A stretch of 64,000 bases of DNA from positions 186,001-250,000 of the forward strand of contig JACKIB010000007.1 in the NCBI GenBank assembly GCA_020638695.1. Reading direction: 5' to 3'. Made by a program: the position numbers and the translations under genes. This stretch comes from Planctomycetota bacterium (lineage in GTDB: Bacteria > Planctomycetota > UBA1135 > UBA2386). Positions 34,351-43,184 of this stretch are shown here, one piece after another (the first letter of the stretch is position 1; each line of letters begins with the position of its first letter). The notes beneath the pieces were generated by a model, which searched no databases, had not been told where the DNA came from, and worked only from the letters and a program-made list of their open reading frames with translations.

Positions 34351-36783
34351 TCAGCGGCTACCCAAGCGGCGACCGCACAACCGCACCTCGACGATCTTCC
34401 CCTTGGTCGGCAAGAAGCCCCGGCCAGTCCACAGCGGGACACTCAGCGCGTCCTTCGCGTGCCGCGCCGCATCGGGGTCGCGCAGCGCCAGCTGCTCGGT
34501 CGCGCGCAGCAAGTCGTCGGTGTCGCGCGTGCGCACCAACAACAGCTTCCCGGGTTCACCCAGCAGCCGCAGCGCGCTGGACTCGTCCTCGGCCAGAGGC
34601 GTCGGGCGATCCAGGTAGAAGGTCGCGGTCGGCACCACCAGTTTGTAGAGGTGCAACGACTCGCCGGCGCGCACCTGGGCGGGCAGCTCCGCGGCGAACG
34701 CGCGTGCCAACATCTGTCGGTTGGCCATCGGTAGGGCGCGCCCGAACCACACCGCCTGACCGAGGCAGACGCCGATCGCCATGCCGGCGAGGGCGTGGGC
34801 CGTCCGCCCCCGCGCAAACCAGCGGCCGCACATCCACATCGTGAAGGCGAACACGCTCCCGGTCACCACCACCGGAGCGATCGCGCCGTCCAGCCCGGTC
34901 GCGACGACCGCGATCGGCAACGCCAATGCCAGCAGCACGCCGACGACCCGGCACAGCACCGCGACCCGGGGCATGACCTCCGCCCGGTAGCCGATCGCCA
35001 GCGCCAGGGCCAACGCCGGGTAGCAGGGGAGCACGTAGTGCGGCAGCTTGCTGACCACCAGGGTGAAGGTCAACACGATGCCGGCGGTCCACCCGAGCAG
35101 CATGCGCCGCACCTGCACCACCGGCAGATCCGCCGCAATCGCACCCTCGGGCACCCGTCCGCGCAGGGTGGCGACGGCCCACGGCAGCAAGAGCGACCAC
35201 GGCAGCATGGTCAGCGGGATGGTCACCAAGTAGGTCAGCAACCACCACGGCGCGAAGCCGCCGTGGCCCTCGAACGGCCGGACGCTGCGTTCGACGACGT
35301 GGTACATGACGCCGCGGGTGAAGAACCCACCGTCGGTCTGGATCAACGCAGGCACTGCCCACGCCGCAACCACACCGAGCGCCAGCGCGATCCCGCCGAG
35401 CGTCGGACCGAGCGCCGCGCGCGCCCCGGCCCAACGCAACCCGAGGCCCAGCGCGATGGGACCGACCAGCGCAGGAGGTCCCTTGGTCAGGAACGCGATC
35501 CCGACGCCGAGCCACAGCGCCCACCACGTCCCCGCGGTCGGGCCGCGGCGGAACCGCAACACCTGCACGAAGCCAACGCCGGTGACCAATCCGTACAACA
35601 AGCCGTCGGCGGTGGAACCGTGCGCCAGCGCCTGCGCGAGCGGTGCGGTGCCGGCGATCAAACCGGCGAGCAGCGCCGCGGCGCGCCCGAGCCCGAGCAA
35701 CCGACCGATCCCGGCGGTCGCCAGCGCGGCCAGCGCCACGCCGAGCGCCGACGGCAATCGCGCGGCCGCCTCGATCGGATCGATCAGGGCCATCGCCGCC
35801 GCCTGCATCCAGTAGATGAACACCGGCTTGTCGAACCGCTCGTGGCCGTTGAACCACGGGACGATCCAATCGCCGGTATTCAGCATGGTCCGCGACGCGG
35901 CGGCGAACCGCGGTTCGTCGACGTCGATCAAGGCGAATCGGTCGGACCCGAGCCGGGCGATCAGCACGACCGCGAGGAACAGCGCCAGGTAGCCGGCCCG
36001 CGGCCACTGCTGCAACACCGAACCCTCGCGCGATCGTTCGACCGAACGCGAGGCCGCCCACAGCCCACAGGCGAGCACCGGGGCCAGGTTGGTCAACAGG
36101 TCCATCCCGCTGTTGGTCGGCAGCCGCAGCAGCAGCACGCACCAGCCACCCACCACGCACCACGCGATGCACAGCCGGACCCGCTCCCGTTCCAACCACG
36201 CCGGCAGCCACAGCGGCAGCCGCTGCACCACGACGCCACACAGGTAGCCGAGGAACATCCCGCCGCACACATCGCTCACCCAGTGGCGACCGCGCATCAG
36301 CCGGCTGGCGGCGACGCCGAGCGCGCCGAGCCACCCCACCGCGGTGATGCGGGGCCGCCAACCGCTCAGCGCACCCACCAGTGCCGCGGCGGCAGCCGAA
36401 TGCCCCGAGGGCCAGGCGAACGACGCGTTGGGGATCGGCCGCTCGCGCATGACCACGACCTTCAGCAGGTTGACCAGCAGCCCGGCCGTGATCGCCGCCA
36501 CCGCGGTGTCCTGCAGCCGACGCCGGCTACCGGTGATGACGAACACGGTGAGGCTGATCAGCGCGATGGTCTCGCCGAGTCCGATGTCGCTGACGATCGC
36601 CCAAACGGTGTGCAAGCCGATCCCTTCGACCTCGAACTGCTTCAGCAGCCAGTTCTTGATCCCCGGACCGCTAGACTCCATCCAGAACGCGACCCCGGTC
36701 GCGACCGCGAGGGCCAACAGCACGCCGAGCTGGGCCCGAGGCACCGTCCCCCGACCGGACGTCGAAGCGGCGGATACGGTCAT
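34351..36783 (-). CDS. PAP2 phosphatase-glycosyltransferase (PMT type) fusion
   Basis: The 810-aa membrane protein joins two enzymes. Residues about 60-210 are a PAP2 lipid phosphatase with KVVVMRERP, PSGHS and SRLMRGRHWVSD, the three catalytic blocks. From about 285 an ArnT/PMT-type glycosyltransferase follows with the extracytoplasmic DVDEPRFAAASRTMLNTGDW-IVPWFNG and FDKPVFIYW loop, about ten more helices and a C-terminal soluble domain. A plausible role is sugar transfer from a polyprenyl-phosphate and removal of the released phosphate, but substrates are unknown. ATG 36783 is clear. The gene is the first chromosomal gene right of the integron and faces the array. Confidence 0.82.
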   Translation of the reverse strand: MTVSAASTSGRGTVPRAQLGVLLALAVATGVAFWMESSGPGIKNWLLKQFEVEGIGLHTVWAIVSDIGLGETIALISLTVFVITGSRRRLQDTAVAAITAGLLVNLLKVVVMRERPIPNASFAWPSGHSAAAAALVGALSGWRPRITAVGWLGALGVAASRLMRGRHWVSDVCGGMFLGYLCGVVVQRLPLWLPAWLERERVRLCIAWCVVGGWCVLLLRLPTNSGMDLLTNLAPVLACGLWAASRSVERSREGSVLQQWPRAGYLALFLAVVLIARLGSDRFALIDVDEPRFAAASRTMLNTGDWIVPWFNGHERFDKPVFIYWMQAAAMALIDPIEAAARLPSALGVALAALATAGIGRLLGLGRAAALLAGLIAGTAPLAQALAHGSTADGLLYGLVTGVGFVQVLRFRRGPTAGTWWALWLGVGIAFLTKGPPALVGPIALGLGLRWAGARAALGPTLGGIALALGVVAAWAVPALIQTDGGFFTRGVMYHVVERSVRPFEGHGGFAPWWLLTYLVTIPLTMLPWSLLLPWAVATLRGRVPEGAIAADLPVVQVRRMLLGWTAGIVLTFTLVVSKLPHYVLPCYPALALALAIGYRAEVMPRVAVLCRVVGVLLALALPIAVVATGLDGAIAPVVVTGSVFAFTMWMCGRWFARGRTAHALAGMAIGVCLGQAVWFGRALPMANRQMLARAFAAELPAQVRAGESLHLYKLVVPTATFYLDRPTPLAEDESSALRLLGEPGKLLLVRTRDTDDLLRATEQLALRDPDAARHAKDALSVPLWTGRGFLPTKGKIVEVRLCGRRLGSR

Positions 36784-36975
36784 GCGAGCCAGCTACACCA
36801 GGACAACACGGTGGTCGAAGGGTAGGTCGAGTGCAGGCAGTGGGCGAGGCCGAGCGGGCGAATTGCGCAGATTCTGCGGAGCGCTTCTCGTCGCCCGCGC
36901 GGCGCGCGACGAGGCGCCGCGGTTCCGGCCTGCGACACCCGCGCGATCGCATTCTCCCTGCCTCGCGGGGCGCCC

Positions 36976-37920
36976 GTGACGCACGGTTTGCCACCCTCAC
37001 CCCGCACCGCGGCGCGACGGATCTGGATTCGATTCCTGTTGTACCCCGCGCACACGCTCCCGACCGCTGCCGGACCGGTGCTGGTCGCCGCCGGCCTCGC
37101 GGTGCGCGACGACGTGTTCGCACCGCTGCCCCTGGCGCTGGCGTTGCTCGGCAGTTGGCTGATCCACGTCGCCGGGGTCCTGGCCGACAACCACGAGCTG
37201 CTCCGCCGCCACCACGCAGTGCCCGAGCACCCCGAACTGCTGTGCGCGCTGCGCGACGGAACGCTGACGCTGCGACAACTCCGTGGAGTGATCGTTGCCT
37301 GCCTGGTAGCCGCGGTTCTCGCGGGCATCTACCCGGTGCTGCTCGCAGGGATCCCCGCACTGGTGGTCGGCGCGGTCGGTGTGCTGGCGAGCCTCGGCTA
37401 CGCGAGTGGACCCCGGCCCTACGCGGCGCTCGGCCTGGCCGACCCGATCTTCCTGCTGATGTTCGGCGTCGTGGCAGTGGTGGGAAGCTACGCGGTGCAG
37501 GCTGCCGCCGTGCGCCCGGACTTCGCCTGGACCGCGCTGCCCCACACCGCCTACGTGGTCGGACTGCCGGTCGGCTGCCTGATCACCGCGGTGCTGGTGA
37601 TCGACGACATCCGCGATCGGCACTTCGACGCCGACAAGCGGTGGCGCACCACCGCGGCGCGGTTTGGCCTCACCACCAGCCGGATCGAATGGGTCGCGCT
37701 GGCCGGGCTCGCCTACGCGATGCCATTGTGGTTCTGGCTCGGACTCGGGTTCGGCCCCCTGGTGCTGTTGCCGTGGCTCACCGCCCCGGCCGCATTCGTC
37801 CTCGGTCGCGCGGTGTGCCGCTTCGACAGCACCGCGGATCTCCTGCGGATGACCCCCCGGACGTCGATCCTGTCCGTCGCATTCGCCGGGCTGCTCGGGG
37901 TCGGGCTGGCAGCCGGTTGA
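36976..37920 (+). CDS. UbiA/MenA-like prenyltransferase
   Basis: The 314-aa protein has about nine membrane helices. It carries the two Asp-rich regions of the UbiA superfamily in altered form: LADNHELLRRHH near residue 75 (usually NDxxD) and VIDDIRDRHFDADKRWRTT-AARFG near 205, where the second fits the MenA-type NNLRDxxxD-GKxTLAxxxG block. MenA attaches a polyprenyl tail to 1,4-dihydroxy-2-naphthoate in menaquinone synthesis; the weak first motif leaves other acceptors open. GTG 36976 is the start, with the promoter in the 190-base divergent gap. No menaquinone partner gene lies nearby. Confidence 0.7.
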   Translation: MTHGLPPSPRTAARRIWIRFLLYPAHTLPTAAGPVLVAAGLAVRDDVFAPLPLALALLGSWLIHVAGVLADNHELLRRHHAVPEHPELLCALRDGTLTLRQLRGVIVACLVAAVLAGIYPVLLAGIPALVVGAVGVLASLGYASGPRPYAALGLADPIFLLMFGVVAVVGSYAVQAAAVRPDFAWTALPHTAYVVGLPVGCLITAVLVIDDIRDRHFDADKRWRTTAARFGLTTSRIEWVALAGLAYAMPLWFWLGLGFGPLVLLPWLTAPAAFVLGRAVCRFDSTADLLRMTPRTSILSVAFAGLLGVGLAAG

Positions 37921-38058
37921 CCCGCCGGGCGCGGAGCGACTCGGATTCACGCGAGCTCGCCGGTCTGGAGGTCTGGGTAGTCTGCGTGCTGTCTGCAGCC
38001 TGGGTCCTGATCGCGCTCGTGAAGATGCGCGCGTTCAGCTGACCGCACGGCGGCGCGC

Positions 38059-38685
38059 TCAGCGTTGGATCTGCGTGCGCTCGGGGTTCGACAGGAACGG
38101 GGTAGCCGAGGGCGGGGCAATCAGTGCCTGGGTCCAGAACCGCAGCCCGACCAGTCCTGCGTCGTTGGGCACCGTGAGGTCGAACCGCCACTGACCGCTG
38201 CTGTCGATCGTGTTGGTTCCGATGGGCACCAGGGTGAGCGGGTCGATCAACAAAGCGGACTGGAACAACGGCAGGAACCCGTTGCCCAGCGCGACCGCGG
38301 GGCGAGCCACCGAGCCCGCCGGCCCGTAGATCGAGAACCGCAGCGGCGAGCCGAGCTTCGCCGTGTTGCCCACCGACAGCGACTCGGTCACGACTTCCAC
38401 GCGAGTCACCTCCAACCCGGCCGGGGTCTTGGTGGTGTCCCAGTTGCCGTGCAGGATCAGCTGGGCGCTGAGCGACTTGTAGTAGCTGAGGTCGACGGTC
38501 GAGCTGCGCACCGGCGTCTCGCTGTACTTGATCGTGTACGGCACGTTCGGGCAGTAGTAGCAGCCGGTCGAACGGCCCTCGTCGAGCTCGCCGCGCAGCG
38601 ACATCGACTGGGCCGGGAGGGCACCGAGCAGACCGAGGGCCAGCACGGTGGACAGGGAGGGGAGGAGGGAGGAGCTGTGGGACAT
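38059..38685 (-). CDS. Secreted protein with planctomycetal-type C-terminal domain
   Basis: The 208-aa protein has a signal peptide (LSTVLALGLLGALPAQ) and a beta-rich mature part. The CYYCP motif near residue 45 is the only cysteine cluster. The C-terminal 100 residues (RFSIYGPAGSVARPAVALG, LVPIGTNTIDSSGQWRFDLT, LRFWTQALIAP) are a small beta-domain common at the end of secreted proteins in this type of organism. No enzymatic motif. ATG 38685 is chosen for the leader. Confidence 0.65.
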   Translation of the reverse strand: MSHSSSLLPSLSTVLALGLLGALPAQSMSLRGELDEGRSTGCYYCPNVPYTIKYSETPVRSSTVDLSYYKSLSAQLILHGNWDTTKTPAGLEVTRVEVVTESLSVGNTAKLGSPLRFSIYGPAGSVARPAVALGNGFLPLFQSALLIDPLTLVPIGTNTIDSSGQWRFDLTVPNDAGLVGLRFWTQALIAPPSATPFLSNPERTQIQR

Positions 38686-38889
38686 GGTCGTCGGTTCGAG
38701 TAGCGCCACGGTGCGCGGCGCATGGCGGCCCAGGAGCACGAACCGTGCCACTCCCCGAACGCGGACTTCCTGTTCGAGTACCGCACAGCGCTTGTCCGGG
38801 TGGCGGACGCGCGACACCCCGGCGAGGCCAGGCTCCCCGGCGAGGGCAGGGCACGGCCGGCCTCGCACCGGGAACGGATTCGCGCGAAG

Positions 38890-39402
38890 ATGAACGGAAC
38901 GCACCGCCCGCCGGAAAGCCCTTCAACCCCAGTGCCTGCGTACCGAACCACCCTTGTCGCCGGACGGCGGAAGCCGTACGACACCTGGACCTTCGCCGTC
39001 GTCCCGGAGGCCGTCCATCGGCAGCTGGGCGGGAAGGCGCACATCGAGGTGCGAGGGTCGCTCGCCGGAATCGCGTTCCGCGCCACGGTCCGCGCGGGCG
39101 AGGGGGTCTATCGCTTCCCCGTGGTCCGGGAGGTGCGCGAGGCGGCTGGAGTCGGCGTGGGCGACACCGTCGACATCACCATCGACGCCGACCACGAGCC
39201 CCGGCCGATCGAAGTGCCCGAGGAGCTCCAGACGGTGCTCGAACAGGAAGGACTCGCGGCCGAGTTCGCGCGGATGGCACCCTCGCATCGGCGCGCATGG
39301 GCACAGTTCGTCGCCGAAGCCAAGCAGCCGGCGACGCGGGCGCGACGGGCGAGCAAGGCGCCCGCGGGGATCCGCGCCCGGCGGTTCCCCGGACAGCACT
39401 GA
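38890..39402 (+). CDS. DUF1905/YdeI-type protein
   Basis: The 170-aa protein has an N-terminal DUF1905 beta-barrel (about residues 15-105: TWTFAVVPEAVHRQLG, GVGVGDTVDITIDADHEPR) and a short C-terminal helical part with FARMAPSHRRAWAQFVAEAK, matching the YdeI/OmdA family. Members have been linked to resistance to cationic peptides or bacteriocins and to metal handling, without a defined reaction. ATG 38890 follows a weak GAAG. The stop is directly followed by the tandem repeat. Confidence 0.75.
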   Translation: MNGTHRPPESPSTPVPAYRTTLVAGRRKPYDTWTFAVVPEAVHRQLGGKAHIEVRGSLAGIAFRATVRAGEGVYRFPVVREVREAAGVGVGDTVDITIDADHEPRPIEVPEELQTVLEQEGLAAEFARMAPSHRRAWAQFVAEAKQPATRARRASKAPAGIRARRFPGQH

Positions 39403-39770
39403 GCTGCAGGGGCCGCGGTCGGCGGGCACGCGAGGACTCTCCGGTACCTTCCATGACACTTGGGGCGGCTGGTTCTCCAGCGGGCAGCGGCCCCGGAAGC
39501 TCCAACAAGCAAAGCGGCCGAGGCCTCATGGCGGCGCGCAGCGCCGCGCTCACCCAAGTCCTTGGGTGCGGCCTGGGCAGCGACAGGCTGCAGGGGCCGC
39601 GGTCGGCGGGCACGCGAGGACTCTCCGGCACCTTCCATGACACTTGGGGCGGCTGGTTCTCCAGCGGGCAGCGGCCACGAAAGCTCCAACGAGCAATGCG
39701 GCCGAGGCCTCATGGCGGTGCGCAGCGCCGCGCACACCCAAGTCCTTGGGTGCGGCCTGGGCCGCGACAG
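39403..39770 (+). repeat. Dispersed hairpin repeat, copies 2 and 3 in tandem
   Basis: Two 184-bp units (39403-39586 and 39587-39770) are near-identical. Each has a GC-rich palindrome in GGCGGCGCGCAGCGCCGCGC (or its variant) and the perfect hairpin CACCCAAG-TC-CTTGGGTG. A 137-bp relative lies at 8496-8632 on the other strand. The repeat sits between two plus-strand genes. Confidence 0.88.
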
Positions 39771-39822
39771 GTCGATTCGCGCTTTGCCCACCGCTGCCCG
39801 CCGACGACACTGCGCCGTCGCC

Positions 39823-41352
39823 GTGCCCGCACCTCGATCCATCGCCGAGAATCCACCGTCGTCACCGGACCATCCCGCCGCGCCGAACGACCGCGACCCT
39901 TCATTCGGCACCGCGCCACGGACCGCACTGGCCCTTGCCCTGGTGATCTGGGTCGGCCTACTGATCGCACGCGCGACCGCTCCCTCGGACTTGATGGTGC
40001 GCGACCAAGAGCGCGTCGCCGCGTACGTGCTGGACATCGTGCAGAACGGTCACGTGCTGCTGCAGCACGACGTGCACGGCAACGTCGCATCGAAGCCGCC
40101 GATCTTCAACTGGCTCGCCGCGCTGACCTCGGCGCTCGGCGGCGGGGTGTCCCGTGTCTCGCTCGGACTGCCGAGCGCGCTCGCCTGCCTCGGCGGCATG
40201 CTCCTGCTCCTGCGTCTCGCCGCCCGGTACTTCGGCCAGGGCGCCGCGCTGTGGGTCGTGCCGCTGTTCGCGTTCTCCACCCTCGGGCTGCGCCAGGTGT
40301 TCCTGGTCCGCTCCGACGCGGTGTTCGCGTTCTTCACCTGCCTGACGGCGGTGGCGGTGTGGCGCGCGTGGCAACGCGGCGGCGGGTGGATCTGGGTAGG
40401 GCTCGCCGGCGGCGCGGCGGCGATGACCAAGGGCCCGCACGGCGTGTTGTTCGCGATGGCCGGGTTGGCGGCAGTGTGGTGGGAGCGGCGCTCGGGGCAC
40501 CCTCTGCCGCTGCGCGGCCGGGTGTGGCCAGCCGTGGTGACCTTCCTCGCAATCCCGCTGTGTTGGGTTTTCGGCGCCTGGCTGGAAGGCGGCAAGCCGG
40601 TGCTCGACAAGCTGTTCCTCGACGAACTGGTCGGTCACGCCCTCGGCGTCCGACAGGGCGAGCCGAGCGCACCGGGGCACAAGTTCGGCCATCCGTGGGC
40701 GTGGTTCTTCACGCGCATGGCACCGGTGAGCCTCGTCGCGGTTTTGGGGATCTGGCGCACCGCGAAGCACCCCGCCACGGGCGAGGCCGAACGCCGCTTC
40801 GAACGGTTCCTGACCTGCTGGCTGCTCGGTGGACTGCTGGTCCTCTCGCTACAGTCGACGGTTCGCTTCATCCACCTACTGCCGATGATGCCGCCTGCCG
40901 CGCTGCTCGCGAGCCGCGAAGTGGCCGCTTGGTTGCACCGCACCACCCCCCACCGCACGTTCGGTATCGCGTGGGCCACCACCGCGACGGCGCTCGGGTT
41001 CTCGTTCGTCTACCTGCACGTGCTCGACGCGAAGAACCCGGAAGTCGCGGTATCGGAACGCGTGCGCCAGGCGGCCGACGACATCGCCCGGCGCTACGAC
41101 GTGCGTCGGCTCGAGTTCGTCGACGCGCCGGTGGCCCTGCAAGTGCACCTGAACGTGTTCCGTCCGGTGCTCGACCCGGAAGCGGCCAAGGCGCGCCTCG
41201 CGGGCCGCGCGCCGGTGCTGCTCGCGATACTCGCCGAATCCGGGCACGCGACGGTGGACGCACCGCAGGTGTACGGGCGCTACCCGCTGAACGACCGGTC
41301 CGAGCTGCGCATCGTCGGCAACGCGCCGACCCCGCCGGCGGACCCTCGCTAG
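39823..41352 (+). CDS. PMT-type membrane glycosyltransferase
   Basis: The 509-aa protein has a Pro/Ser-rich N-terminus and about ten membrane helices. The first outer loop has MVRDQERVAAYVLDIVQNGH followed by NVASKPPIFNW, the Asp/Glu plus KPP pattern of the GT-C family with a polyprenyl-phosphate-sugar donor; a cytoplasmic MTKGPHG block follows near residue 205. GTG 39823 is the first start after the tandem repeat; the frame is open through the repeat but that part is not conserved. The C-terminal 100 residues are soluble. Its TAG stop lies in a copy of the palindromic repeat. Sugar and acceptor unknown. Confidence 0.75.
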   Translation: MPAPRSIAENPPSSPDHPAAPNDRDPSFGTAPRTALALALVIWVGLLIARATAPSDLMVRDQERVAAYVLDIVQNGHVLLQHDVHGNVASKPPIFNWLAALTSALGGGVSRVSLGLPSALACLGGMLLLLRLAARYFGQGAALWVVPLFAFSTLGLRQVFLVRSDAVFAFFTCLTAVAVWRAWQRGGGWIWVGLAGGAAAMTKGPHGVLFAMAGLAAVWWERRSGHPLPLRGRVWPAVVTFLAIPLCWVFGAWLEGGKPVLDKLFLDELVGHALGVRQGEPSAPGHKFGHPWAWFFTRMAPVSLVAVLGIWRTAKHPATGEAERRFERFLTCWLLGGLLVLSLQSTVRFIHLLPMMPPAALLASREVAAWLHRTTPHRTFGIAWATTATALGFSFVYLHVLDAKNPEVAVSERVRQAADDIARRYDVRRLEFVDAPVALQVHLNVFRPVLDPEAAKARLAGRAPVLLAILAESGHATVDAPQVYGRYPLNDRSELRIVGNAPTPPADPR

Positions 41353-41382
41353 CCCGGAGTTCGCAGCACATGTGCCCGGCCT
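41349..41382 (+). repeat. Half copy of the 169-bp palindromic repeat
   Basis: CGGAGTTCGCAGCACATGTG and the following CCCGGCC match one arm of the element at 46019-46187. The stop codon TAG of the glycosyltransferase gene is part of the GCTAGC at its edge. Confidence 0.65.
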
Positions 41383-41458
41383 CGAGCCGCCTCGGCAGCG
41401 GCGGCACGAGCCACGGCACGCAACACCTCGACAAGGCGACCCAGCCTGGCGCCGGGCG

Positions 41459-42472
41459 CTACGCCAGCGGCCGGATCCCGACGCTGTGCCGCAGCTGCTG
41501 CATGAACGGGCCACTGACCAGCCGCGCCCGCTCCGCGCCCTCCCGAAGGGCGGCCTCGATCCGCTCCGGCGCCTCCAGCAACGCGTCGTAGCGGGCGCGC
41601 GCCTCGAGCAGGTGCGCGTCCAGGAACTCGAAAAGCAGCCCCTTCATCTCGCCCCAGCCGATGCCCTCGGCGTAGCGCCGGCGCATCGCCTCGGTCTGGT
41701 CGGCGCTGGCGAACGCGCGATAGATGCTGAACAACGTGCACGTGTCGGGGTCCTTGGGAACCCCTGGCTCGAGCGAGTTGGTCTTGATCTTCATGATCAG
41801 CTTGCGCAACGCCTTCTGCGGGGCGAACAGCGGGATCACGTTGTCGTAGCTCTTGCTCATCTTGCGCCCGTCGATGCCGTTCAGCACCGCGGTGTGCTCG
41901 TCGACCACCGCCTCGGGCAACACGAAGTGCTCGCCGTAGATGTTGTTGAAACGGCCAGCGATGTCGCGCGCCATCTCCAGGTGCTGCACCTGGTCCCGCC
42001 CGACCGGGACCTTGTTGGCCCGGAACATCAGGATGTCCGCGGCCATCAGCACCGGGTACGAGAACAGCCCCATGTTGACACCGTGGTCGGCATCGCCCTC
42101 CCCCGTCGCCTCGTTCGCCTGTACTGCGGCCTTGTAGGCGTGCGCGCGGTTCATCAGCCCCTTGGCGGTCACGCACTGCAGCAACCAGGTCAGCTCCGGG
42201 ATCTCGGGCACGTCCGACTGCCGGTAGAACACCGCGTGCTCGGTGTCGAGCCCGAGCGCCAGCCAGGTCGCGGCAATCTCCAGCGTCGAGCGCTGCACGC
42301 GCGCGGGGTCCTGACACTTGATCAGCGCGTGGTAGTCGGCCAGGAAGTAGTACGACTGCACGTCGACGCGGTGACTCGCTTCGATGGCCGGGCGGATCGC
42401 GCCGACGTAGTTGCCGAGGTGCGGCGTACCGGTGGTCGTGATCCCGGTGAGGGTGATGATCTTGCGGCTCAT
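41459..42472 (-). CDS. trpS: Tryptophanyl-tRNA synthetase
   Basis: TrpS charges tRNA-Trp. The 337-aa protein has the class I signatures: TPHLGNYVGA (HIGH type, residues 14-23) and GRKMSKSYDN (KMSKS, about 197-206), plus the conserved VLMAADILMF and VGRDQVQHLEMARDI blocks of TrpRS. Length is normal. ATG 42472 places the HIGH motif close to the N-terminus as usual. The gene stands alone, divergent from the GtrA-like gene with 128 bases between starts. Confidence 0.95.
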   Translation of the reverse strand: MSRKIITLTGITTTGTPHLGNYVGAIRPAIEASHRVDVQSYYFLADYHALIKCQDPARVQRSTLEIAATWLALGLDTEHAVFYRQSDVPEIPELTWLLQCVTAKGLMNRAHAYKAAVQANEATGEGDADHGVNMGLFSYPVLMAADILMFRANKVPVGRDQVQHLEMARDIAGRFNNIYGEHFVLPEAVVDEHTAVLNGIDGRKMSKSYDNVIPLFAPQKALRKLIMKIKTNSLEPGVPKDPDTCTLFSIYRAFASADQTEAMRRRYAEGIGWGEMKGLLFEFLDAHLLEARARYDALLEAPERIEAALREGAERARLVSGPFMQQLRHSVGIRPLA

Positions 42473-42600
42473 GGGGCGCGCGCGGCGGAGGCTCGCGGGC
42501 TGGATGGTAGCGGCGGCCGGGCTCATGGCCGAAGGAGTTCGGTTTCTCGCGGTCGCCGTTGCCGCTACGCTCGGGGCGGCTCGCGCTCCGCGAGACTCGC

Positions 42601-43161
42601 ATGACACCACAACCACAGCCGCCGGCTGCCGATTCGCCGTTCGCTCGGTTGCGACGCCTCCGTCGCGACCTCCACGACCGCCGCCCGGTGCTGGTGGAGT
42701 TCGCGCTGTTCGGGATGGTCGGGGCGTCCGGTTTCGTGGTCGACGTGGCGTTGTTCCTCGGCGTGCAGTTCGCTTTCGGACTGCATCACCAGGTCGCACG
42801 CGCGCTGTCGTTCTGGGGTAGCGCCACGTGGAACTGGGCGTGGAACCGCGGCATCACGTTCGCCGGGCGGAAGCGGACGCGGAAGCGATTCCAGTGGCCG
42901 GCGTTCCTGCTGTCGTCGCTGCTCGGGTTCGTCGTGAACTGGGGCACCTACTACACGCTGACCAACCACGTGGCGTGGTTCCGCAGCGAGGGGGCACGCA
43001 TCCCCGCACTGCTGGTCGGCGTGATCGCGGGGATGGGCCTCAACTTCGTCGTCGCCCGTTCGTTCGTGTTCGCGCACAAGCCGGTGCCGCGGGACCCCGA
43101 CTTCGGTCCGGACGCACTCGTTCCGCCGCGCCCGCGCGAAGCCGGCCGACGTCACGCCTGA
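42601..43161 (+). CDS. GtrA-like membrane protein
   Basis: The 186-aa protein has four membrane helices with the GtrA hallmarks LVEFALFGMVGASGFVVDVA and SFWGSATWNWAWNRGITF (NWAWNR box). GtrA-like proteins are thought to help move polyprenyl-linked sugars across the inner membrane, which would suit the neighbouring GT-C glycosyltransferases. ATG 42601 is used; the C-terminus is a short Pro/Arg-rich tail. It is 23 bases before the next gene and may be co-transcribed with it. Confidence 0.82.
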   Translation: MTPQPQPPAADSPFARLRRLRRDLHDRRPVLVEFALFGMVGASGFVVDVALFLGVQFAFGLHHQVARALSFWGSATWNWAWNRGITFAGRKRTRKRFQWPAFLLSSLLGFVVNWGTYYTLTNHVAWFRSEGARIPALLVGVIAGMGLNFVVARSFVFAHKPVPRDPDFGPDALVPPRPREAGRRHA

Positions 43162-43184
43162 GGTCCTCGCGGTACACTCCGCGC

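Noticed and set aside
37921..38042. Short hydrophobic frame after the MenA-like gene
   Set aside because: It encodes VWVVCVLSAAWVLIALV but has no start codon or ribosome site of its own and is too short to support.
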